Assembly (NCBI GenBank): GCA_034769895.1
Contig: CM068367.1
Coordinates: forward strand, 125,091,927-125,155,926
Source of the DNA: Magicicada septendecula
Lineage: Eukaryota > Arthropoda > Insecta > Hemiptera > Cicadidae
DNA length: 64,000 nt
Reading direction: 5' to 3'
Below, piece by piece: positions 56,238-64,000 of this stretch; positions within the stretch are counted from its first letter, which is position 1; every line of letters starts with the position of its first letter. The position numbers and the translations under genes are program-made. The notes below the pieces were generated by a model. The model was not told the origin of the DNA. It saw only the letters and a program-made list of their open reading frames with translations, and ran no database searches.

Positions 56238-57351
56238 TCTGAACATAATTATCTTATTGAAAATAACATATTATTATTTAAAATTGCTGCATCCAGCTGA
56301 ACATTATCAATCATTATAACATATTTGTTTATTATTATTTCAATGCTTCTTTACTTCATTATTACTTATTCAACATTATTCTTAATTCCTACACTTATCA
56401 TACTAGACATTGTATGGTGACTTACACCTTTTTCATTATTGTTATATTTATATTTTCCTATACTCTTTATTATACGGTACATGATTATGATTTTCATAAT
56501 CTGTTTGGTCATCATTGGTTTGTCTATCATTTCAAGTTTCTTTTCATTATGGACTCCACATAAGTTGTGGTGAGTCATTATTTTGAGTTTTTATCATATT
56601 ATTTATTATTCATTGAGTCATCTTAACTCATCTTATGCCAGTCTCCTAGTTTACATATTTCATAATAAGGTTTTGTTCACCTTGACTGATAATATTTCTT
56701 TCTACAAAAAATTACAATCTTATAACATTCTTAAATACGTATAGTTTTTACATTGTTGATTACATTGATATCGTATTATTATTAGAACATCTACAGTTTG
56801 TTCTCCCATTAATTATTCTATTATCATTATTCATTATGCCTTAGCATACCCTTCTTTTAAGGTTGATCTAACATTGAGATTATACTGTTAATCTTATTTT
56901 AATGGTTTATTTATTATAATTCTTTCATGGTTCATGATTATCAACAATACATTTCCTTTTGTTTGTTATTTGAATTAATACTTTGCAATTATTCAGCTAA
57001 TATGCTGTTTACACTCTAATACATGTTATAAATATTATTTCTTTCACCTTATACTACTTATGGTGTTTTACTTTATTTCATGGTTTGTTATGCTCACTTA
57101 AACAATCTATTTGGGAACTTGTCTTTGTCAATTCGTCTGGTTATGTTGTATTGTCATTTTATGCTGATAGTAGATTTACTACTGTTCATTTGAATGTCTT
57201 ATTTCTTTCCATTCTTTGATGGTTTATGATTTTAATTCTATTATATACTTCATCGTTACCTAGACTTGGTTCTTATTCATAATTATCTCGGTATTATCTT
57301 CACTCTTCTGGTCGTTTTAAGAGTATGGAACGTTTTGTGACGTTACAATAT

Positions 57352-58740
57352 ATTTATTGCATGTTAGAGATTATGGAGACAAGTATTTATCATTTAAGTG
57401 AATAAAAAAAATTTGTGTTCAAATTTTTTGATATATTTTTTTAATTTTAATATTTTCTAGTATTTATATAAAAGCTTTTTCTCAGTCATCAAAGTTAGAG
57501 CTTTGCTCATTAATGTGGTCAGTCTTTGAAATGTGCATTACAGTTGTGTGTGTGTGTGTGTGTGCGCGCACCCGCACGCGTGCGTGCGTGCATTAATCAA
57601 GTCGTGAAATAATCTTTTAAAATTGTCAAGTGTAAACAATTTATCAGTTACTTACAATTTATAATGATTCTGTTAGCAGCAACTAAAACATTTGACAAGA
57701 CCACAGTAAAACCTTGATAATCAGATACAATCAGGACTTCGGCCATATCAGATTGTCAAGATCCATTTGCTTGAAGAGGTTAACCAAAGAAAATTTAATT
57801 ACAACAGTTTCATATAATATAATGTAAAATGTATTGAAGAAATATATGTTTAATTGTGTAGTATTAATTTCTAGAAAGCTGTTAAATGTTGTTAATACAA
57901 ATTATTAATTATCACTTCTTGTTGTCCACTGTACGTCTATCTTCATATTGTTATAGAAAGCTGTTGTGTTAATAACATTAGTAACAATGTTATTAATTAG
58001 TAATAATTAATAAATTGGTAGTTCCGATTACAGTAGTAAAACAGAGTGAACCAAAGTAAAATAAAAACAACGCATACTATATTGTATATCAGCTTCAAAA
58101 ACCACTTTCTGCTCTTTGATTGTTGTTGGCAACTGACAACGTAATGCGATAGTAGAAGAACTTGAAACCTGTTTAAAAAATTAAAATTTTTTTATGCCAA
58201 AGTTACTTCTTAATCTTGACTTTCTATTTATAAAAGTCATTGTGAAGAGTGTGATGGTTCATCACTTCAGGCATGTTGTAACGATTGTGATGTTCCCGTA
58301 ATTCAACAGATGCTTTTGCTGTCTCGTGCTAAGTGATATCAGTTGGTACTGGTGACTACATCACCTTCTACTGTTTTAATTACTTTTGGATGTAATACAC
58401 TTTAAATAATGACATTATCACTCCACCACCCTTCCATTATAGGTACATGTCGGCTTCTCTGAAATCATTCGTAATGAATTGTTTTCTAAAGCAAACATTC
58501 AGATGCTTGATTAGCGCAGAACAAGAGCCTACTGCATGCCAGTCTGTCATAGATTCCAGGTTCTGAGTGTCACAGTGGCTGCTATTTCAGTATAATATTC
58601 AGTCTTTGTGATGTGTTATTGTTCTTAAACTGGTTTAATAATAATAACACAATCTGTACCAACCAGTTACTAAAAGAGAATTATGTGTCTGTTCTATAGT
58701 GATAATCAGTAACAAACATAATTCAACAAACAGCGATTAG
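57352..58740. other. Unassigned sequence with GT/GC microsatellite
   Basis: A (GT)n(GC)n tract lies at about 57545-57592. A Tigger-like end (AAAACCTTGATAATCAG) near 57704 has no partner. No gene seen. Confidence 0.4.
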
Positions 58741-59112
58741 TTAAGCCGGCCATACACGCTGCAATTTGTAGCGGCACATGTTGCACTCCCACTTGTGCCG
58801 CCACAAGTGATAGCGTGTGTGGGCTGGTTGCACTGCAGCGGTTGCAGTTTCAGGTGGTTGCACAATGTGTTGCAGTGCCCCGTCTCGGACGGGTAACTGT
58901 GCAACAGCGCAATGTACACAGCTGCATGTTGCAACGTAAGTGGTGTGGAGGCGCAACCGCTTCATTATTTCTCAGTATAATTCCAGGCAGCATCTGCTAA
59001 ACTGTACGAAAATAATTTAATAAAAAGTGTTATATTTATTTACTGTATTTTTTAATATCGTGAATACGTTAAAAATGAATTCTGATAAAAAATTTACTGA
59101 GAGTTCATTAAC

Positions 59113-59454
59113 ATGTATCAGTTGTATCCCTGTTTGTGGAACTACAAATGCAACGAATACTCAGATAAACATTTGAGAAGTGACGCATATAACGATTTGA
59201 TAGAGAAATGTCGTGAAAGGTACCTGGACCCTAACAAAGATTTTGTTGTTAAAAAAATTCATGCATTAAGAAGCAGTTTTAGACGGGAACATAAGAAAGT
59301 TGTTAATTCTAAGAAAACGGGAAGCTCAGCCGAAGAATCATATGAGCCAAACCTATGGTACTATGACATTTTAAGTTTTGTAATAGATTCCGAAACACCA
59401 AGAAGTGGAAAATCGAACTTGGCTGATGAAACCAGTTTTAACGAAGACCCTGAG
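59113..59454 (+). CDS. Harbinger MADF/Myb-like protein, exon 1
   Basis: The MADF domain starts at once (MYQLYPCLWNYK) and continues through SDAYNDLIEKC, NKDFVVKKIHALRSSF and LWYYDILSFV. In PIF/Harbinger elements this second protein binds the ends and helps bring the transposase to the nucleus. The exon ends GAG followed by donor GTAAGC at 59455. An ATG at 59075 would give a longer MADF start, but a GA dinucleotide near 59099 puts it out of frame. Either 59113 is the start or the copy has a 2-bp slip. Confidence 0.8.
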
Positions 59455-59772
59455 GTAAGCTAGCTATGTTATTTTTCTTAATTTATTAGTTGTTATAAGT
59501 CGTTAAAAAAATCAAGAAGAAACATAATCATGAAAAAATTAATTATTGTCAAGCGTGATTCAAGTCCATGCGTTCTCGGTAATTTGCTGCAAGGGTTTCA
59601 CGGCAGCTATAAGATTGTAACTTTCAAAGTTATGTAATGCGGCTTGAATCAATCCTGAAATAAATTAAAGGCTAGTGCATCTTATTAAATATGTAATTTA
59701 TTAATCTGTATATTAACATCTGCTATGATTTTACAAAACAGTACATACTGTAATTTCAGTTCTGAAACTTAT

Positions 59773-60618
59773 TTATTGTGTGTTCAAAGAAAACTGTCCA
59801 CTTCGCCTTCTGAAAGCCATTCTCTCTTGAAAAGGAACACTCCCTTCAGTGTTAAAATATGTTTTATACTGATCCCTAATACATTTTGCTGCGCTGGAGG
59901 CTGCTCGTGGCGTACGCTGTAGTGGAGTCAATTTGACAGAGTTCAAACGCCATTCTCCTTCCACGATGTCCTCTAAGTGTAAATCTTCTCTGTCTAGGAA
60001 TGAATTTGGAGAATATGCGTTTGTGGCATTATGTCTAAGGTAATTGTGAAGAACGCATGCTGCTAGTACCACATAGTCGATGTTTTTAACAGATAGCAGA
60101 ATATCAGTTGTAAGTACTCGAAATCGTGAGGCTAAAATGCCGAAAGCATTTTCAACTACACGCCTTGCCCTACACAATCTGTAGTTAAAAATTCTTTCAT
60201 CTTTACGCAAACTTTTTTGGGGATATGGTTTCAATAAATTCTCCATGAGCGGAAAAGCTTCATCCCCAATAAATGTATACGGTAGAGAATATGCCAAACT
60301 AGGAATGATTTTGGGTGTTGGAAGGTTAAGTGATCTGTTTAAAAGTTTATTGTAAAATGTCGTTTCTTGCAAAACTCCTCCATCTGAGATTTTCCTATTA
60401 ATACCAACATGAACCATTAAAAAATCATAGTTTGCATTAACTATGGCAAGCAGAATAATGCTGAATTTTCCTTTGTAATTGTAATAGTAAGATCCACTGT
60501 TATGCGGTTTTACAATGTTGATATGTTTGCCATCGATTGACCTGACACATGTATCAAACTGCCACTTTTCTCTGAAGTCTTCTGCTAATATTTTCCACTC
60601 TTCTTCATGAGTAGGGAA
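59773..60618 (-). CDS. Harbinger transposase, exon 2 (DDE domain)
   Basis: The acceptor TTTGTTTCAG precedes FPTHEEEWKIL. Catalytic residues of the DDE_Tnp_4 family are D in CVRSIDGKHI, D in FIGDEAFPL and E in VVENAFGILASRFRV. It ends SGQFSLNTQ with a normal stop at 59773. The nuclease cuts at the element ends. No internal damage is visible in this exon. It is in phase 0 with the upstream exon. Confidence 0.92.
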   Translation of the reverse strand, partial: FPTHEEEWKILAEDFREKWQFDTCVRSIDGKHINIVKPHNSGSYYYNYKGKFSIILLAIVNANYDFLMVHVGINRKISDGGVLQETTFYNKLLNRSLNLPTPKIIPSLAYSLPYTFIGDEAFPLMENLLKPYPQKSLRKDERIFNYRLCRARRVVENAFGILASRFRVLTTDILLSVKNIDYVVLAACVLHNYLRHNATNAYSPNSFLDREDLHLEDIVEGEWRLNSVKLTPLQRTPRAASSAAKCIRDQYKTYFNTEGSVPFQERMAFRRRSGQFSLNTQ

Positions 60619-60810
60619 CTGAAACAAATTATTGTTATGAATTTTTAAAAATCAGTATTTTAATGTTATTATTACTATTTTCTTTTACTGTTTATTGTTA
60701 CTTTATTACTTTACTTACTTTTTTTACTTTTTGATTTTACTGTTACAATTACTATGTTACTATAACCCATTCTTTTATTTACAGCAAATTCCTGATGTAC
60801 CTCTCCCGAG

Positions 60811-61389
60811 GTACAAGGAAGCCGCGCACCATTAGTAATATCAGTTGCGTCAACAAGTCAATCAAACAAAAAGTGTTCTACTTCAGAACGTGAATTTTTA
60901 CAACTAGCTAGTACAACTTTAAAGAAATTCAACAATTTTACTGGAAGATCTGCGCAAGATGATATTGACGATGAATTCAGTGTTACTGGAAAAAAATACG
61001 GATGTGACTTAAAGTTGTTAACTGTTGATCAAAGAGTAATCGCAGACAAATTAGTGAGTGACATTATTTTTTATGGAAAACTGAATGAACATTCCTCAAT
61101 TCAGTTACAACAACCGGTAGGATTGCAAAACATTTTTCCGAATACAGGTAACACTTATCAGCCATATAGACTGTCGGAGTTTCAACCCCCTTCTAATACA
61201 TTTAACACATTCAATTATCCTTCTACTACAGTAGGCCTTCAAAACACTTCAATCACACATCAAAACTTAAATGCCACTGAACAAACAATAGCTTATCCTC
61301 AAACTGCTATGAATACCGTTAACACTTCTGATCAGCCAGTACAGACGGGATGTGATGACTTGAATGCTTTTATACGTTTTAATAAATAA
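60811..61389 (+). CDS. Harbinger MADF protein, exon 2 (BESS-like C-terminus)
   Basis: Acceptor CTCTCCCGAG at 60801-60810 gives VQGSRAPLVISVASTS in phase with exon 1. An earlier AG at 60784 would hit a stop quickly. The region DLKLLTVDQRVIADKLVSDI resembles a BESS motif, a protein-interaction motif often paired with MADF. The tail is Gln/Asn/Thr-rich and ends DDLNAFIRFNK. This exon lies antisense within the transposase intron. Confidence 0.72.
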   Translation, partial: VQGSRAPLVISVASTSQSNKKCSTSEREFLQLASTTLKKFNNFTGRSAQDDIDDEFSVTGKKYGCDLKLLTVDQRVIADKLVSDIIFYGKLNEHSSIQLQQPVGLQNIFPNTGNTYQPYRLSEFQPPSNTFNTFNYPSTTVGLQNTSITHQNLNATEQTIAYPQTAMNTVNTSDQPVQTGCDDLNAFIRFNK

Positions 61390-61703
61390 TTGACAAATAA
61401 CACCATTTTCACAATGCATTAAGTACTATTTAATTATTTGTTTTTGTATTAACTACTATTTAATTTTTTGTATTATCTGCTGTTTAATTATTCACTTTTG
61501 TATAATTAAAATTAAATAAATTCCTTTTAAATATTAAATGACATACGGTATTCATTTACACAATGACCAAATATGTGAGTACCGTGTTTATTGCAATAGT
61601 ACAGAAGCAATGAATAGATTAGTTATAAAATTTAACAGCCTAAAGTAATATATCCTTGTAATGAATAAGTACTTATTTAAAGTTAGTTATTGTTTTGACC
61701 TAC

Positions 61704-62087
61704 CTTCAGATATTCTCCTTTAAGTTCCTCATATATGGCAGAACACGTTTCTGGTATGATTTGTCCTAATAACTGTGGAGAAATTCCGGTGGAAAATTTT
61801 AAATCCTCATAAGTGTTTCCTGTCACCAAATATCTCAAGGTTGCGGCTAGGCGTTGCTCAGCAGGAATTGCATTTCTCATCACTGTATTCCGTCTTTCAA
61901 TTCTATTACGGACTTTAGCAAGGAGTTCCTGAAATAAGCTTTCATCCATGCGTAAGTAATTTTTATAATCATTCGGTTCATGTAATGCCAATTCATGTAA
62001 AATGTTATTACTAGACAACTTTCTACAGGTAAGCCATCTTTTAGTCCACTTTCTTTTTTTGAGGTTTTTATGTTTTTTACCGAGCAA
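61704..62087 (-). CDS. Harbinger transposase, exon 1
   Basis: Helical N-terminal region (RMDESLFQELLAKVRNRI, PAEQRLAATLRYLVTGNTY, IIPETCSAIYEELKGEYLK), typical of Harbinger transposases ahead of the DDE domain. It ends CTGAAG with donor GTAGGT at 61703; the intron is 60619-61703. The start is unclear. The good ATG at 62131 is one base out of frame, and no in-frame ATG precedes the conserved region. Either there is a small frameshift near 62095 or the start is elsewhere. Confidence 0.8.
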
Positions 62088-62270
62088 GAAACGCCTAAAG
62101 AAATGAGAACTTCCGGAGGTACATCCATCATAGCTACTGAACTACTGTTTTTGAAACTGTAACAACGTGTGTGGAGTCACTGCAGCTGACACTTGTTGCG
62201 AGCGCATGTTGCACTGCAACATGTGTGCAACATGTGCCGCTACAAATTGCAGCATGTGTGGCCTACTTTA

Positions 62271-63378
62271 GATGTGTTTTTGTAAGGTTATACATATCCC
62301 ATTTATTAAACAATATTTTTTTAATTCGTTATTATTATGTGTAGGATTATCTTTTATTAAAAATAGGTATTTCTATGTTTAAATATTTAATTTCCATAAA
62401 CAAGGACTGTTCACATTTTGAAGTGTTCAACTCTTCTCTGATTTCAAAATTTAAACTCTTCTCTGTTACTCTAAAGTTTACTGCCCCACTCATACAGATG
62501 ATTCAACACAGTTGGCTAGCTGCCTTATCAGTTGAATTTTAAGTAGGCATTGAATTAAGTAAAAATGTTAGAAGTATCAGACTATTACAAACAGATATGT
62601 CCGATCTGATGATGAGCTGTGAAGCTTGAAAGCACTCATCTGGAAATTTTTTCTATAGCGGTGTGCAACAGTGTAATTTCTGTTTGTGATTGTAACCACT
62701 AACACGACTTTCTTAATTAAATATCCAATTTTTATATATGAAGTTCAGTAACTTGATAAAAAATGTCAGTTTTGTGTATATTTCAAAATGACACTTCCAA
62801 AGTTATTGTATAATTAGGTTCAATAGCGAGCCATAAAAATTTTTATATATTTTTTTTTTAACTTAACTTTATCCAGTATTCTGTAATTGAATAATGTAAC
62901 GTGTTTCTTTAAAATATTAAAGCGTTTTCACTACTTGCAAATCCTTTAAATTGATTTCTTAAATATATTTGTTACAGATTAAAACACTAGAAGTGGTGAA
63001 TATGTTTTTTTGTGTGAAGATAACTTTATATACATAATTTTCAAAAGATAAGTTTTAATGTGTTTCTTTTTGCTGAACCAGTGTTAATGGTATTTAATCT
63101 ATACACATCTTTTCCTTGTGTCTAAATATATATTTTTTTTTAATTGTTTGTTATACAGCGTAATTAGTTCTTATTGTCCACTGTACATCTATTTTCATAT
63201 TGTTATCGTCTTCTGTTACATGTGATTATTACATTTTAAATAATATTATATTTTCTCATATTCAGTGGGTTTCAGCTATCTTTTCAGTGAAGTGTAGTGA
63301 GTTACAATTTTCACATTGTTTGTATTCTCCTCTGCTAAATATGTATTGGAGTCAAGCATAAATTTAATATACATTTTT
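62271..63378. other. Unassigned AT-rich sequence
   Basis: No gene seen. A 37-bp block near 63173 (TTGTCCACTGTACATCTATT) repeats one near 57922 with about three differences. Confidence 0.4.
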
Positions 63379-64000
63379 TGTTGCTGCCTAGCGTCGTTTT
63401 CGGCAGACTATATATACGGTTGTAAGAGTGAGGAGAGAGACATTTTGTCAAAATCCGTTCCAGCAGCTACTACAAGACTACAGATCTAAATTTTCATCGA
63501 ATCTTATTAAACAACAACAGTGAAGAAGTAAATACCTTTTAAAGTGCATCGCAACAAGTAGTGGTCATTTTACCAGTTGTGCGAAATAAAAACGAACGAG
63601 GTTAGGTGAAGTACCTAACCAAGTATTTAATTTCAAGAAATAATAATCGTTTATTCTTGTGAAAGTGAAGTGTACGATCAGTGTACCCGATCGTAAAGTG
63701 AATTAAAAAATAATCCAAAGCGATTATAAAACAAGGAGTACCGTGCAATATATGATTACAGTGTATGAATATTATGTGACTAGTATAAGAAATAATACAC
63801 CCATGTACTAACGCAAAAACATTAATACTATAAGTAATAAGCCCTGTCTATACTTTTTTCAATAGGAATTATACGATTCCGATATAATAATTCATGTACT
63901 AGGCTAACCATAGTTAACCTCAAACTTGAAGAGGTTAGATGAACATTTCGTCAATCAATATTGAATATTTTAAAGGTGTCTAACATATTAAATTCAACTC
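63379..64000 (+). repeat. Partial long LTR, inverted relative to the 54-kb solo LTR
   Basis: Almost identical to the reverse complement of about 54940-55555, including the TATATATA box (about 63408). Homology begins abruptly about 25 bp upstream of the TATA box and runs off the window. It does not start at an LTR terminus. Confidence 0.85.

Larger units (their letters stand above)
54003..57347 (-). repeat. Solo long LTR (3345 bp)
   Basis: Begins TGTTACACACC and ends GACGTTACA, flanked by atat on both sides (53999-54002 and 57348-57351). Orientation is inferred from the TATATATA box on the minus strand. It carries a SINE. Near its left end it contains TGGCGCCCA (minus, 54419-54427) and a GCTTCACACGTCC...CCACCAA block near 54590 that resembles PBS-junction units of the related elements. 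Confidence 0.75.
58744..62267 (-). mobile_element. PIF/Harbinger DNA transposon
   Basis: 3524 bp with inverted ends sharing TGCAATTTGTAGCGGCACAT and a flanking TTA on each side (58741-58743 and 62268-62270), the PIF/Harbinger target. It encodes two proteins in convergent orientation, a DDE transposase (minus) and a MADF-type protein (plus), as expected for a complete element. Subterminal CATGTTGCA repeats occur at both ends. Confidence 0.95.

Noticed and set aside
57704-57790. Tigger-like terminal sequence
   Set aside because: No matching right end or transposase remains.
57922-57958. 37-bp block repeated at 63173
   Set aside because: Too short to assign; may be a fragment of any dispersed repeat.

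Overview
This is a transposon-dense, AT-rich piece of an animal genome, most likely an insect. The support for 'insect' is the mix of element types: Ty3/gypsy elements primed by tRNA-Lys, a Tc1/mariner-like element with DD82E spacing, Penelope-like elements with GIY-YIG domains, a PIF/Harbinger element with a MADF partner, Tigger, mariner and hAT relics, and a tRNA-derived SINE. I could not name the species. I found no convincing host gene, rRNA gene, functional tRNA gene or CRISPR array. Nearly everything recognisable is a mobile element or its debris.

Layout. 0.3-0.8 kb: a MITE. 1.0-20.9 kb: a three-level nest. A plus-strand ~3.75 kb solo LTR (TSD atgg) is split by a 16.2 kb minus-strand gypsy element with ~3.4 kb LTRs (TSD acat), whose integrase is split by a 2.8 kb hAT transposon (7-bp TSD). 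21.5-23.4 kb: a decayed Tigger with an inserted 505-bp hAT MITE (perfect 8-bp TSD). 24.0-29.8 kb: an internally deleted element with ~2 kb LTRs. 30-31.3 kb: a mariner relic and a small MITE. 31.6-37.1 kb: another long-LTR element with one intact 522-residue coiled-coil ORF and a truncated second LTR (TSD aagt). 38.9-41.5 kb: a DD82E transposon with an intact 473-codon transposase. 41.5-47.0 kb: a GC-rich degenerate gypsy element inserted in a LINE relic. 48.7-52.9 kb: two Penelope-like elements with hammerhead-like cores, one carrying a Tigger insertion whose empty site is also in the window. 54.0-57.3 kb: a 3.3 kb solo LTR (TSD atat) carrying a tRNA-derived SINE. 58.7-62.3 kb: a nearly complete PIF/Harbinger element. 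63.4-64.0 kb: an inverted partial copy of the 54-kb LTR.

The most interesting pattern links the five complete or near-complete long-LTR insertions. All begin TGTWAC or TGTAAT and end GTTACA (one LTR boundary ends ATCA only because it is truncated), and target duplications are 4 bp where intact. In four of them the LTR/primer-binding-site junction is not single: degenerate PBS-plus-LTR-end units, resembling the complement of tRNA-Lys, are repeated in tandem across the LTR end. In the youngest element the two LTRs are almost identical except for a 44-bp difference inside this array. This suggests that these LTRs grow by absorbing their own primer-binding leader.

How genes work together: in Harbinger the DDE transposase and the MADF/BESS protein form a convergent pair, with the MADF gene's second exon lying antisense within the transposase intron. 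In the gypsy elements gag, protease, reverse transcriptase, RNase H and integrase follow the usual Ty3 order but are broken by frameshifts and insertions.
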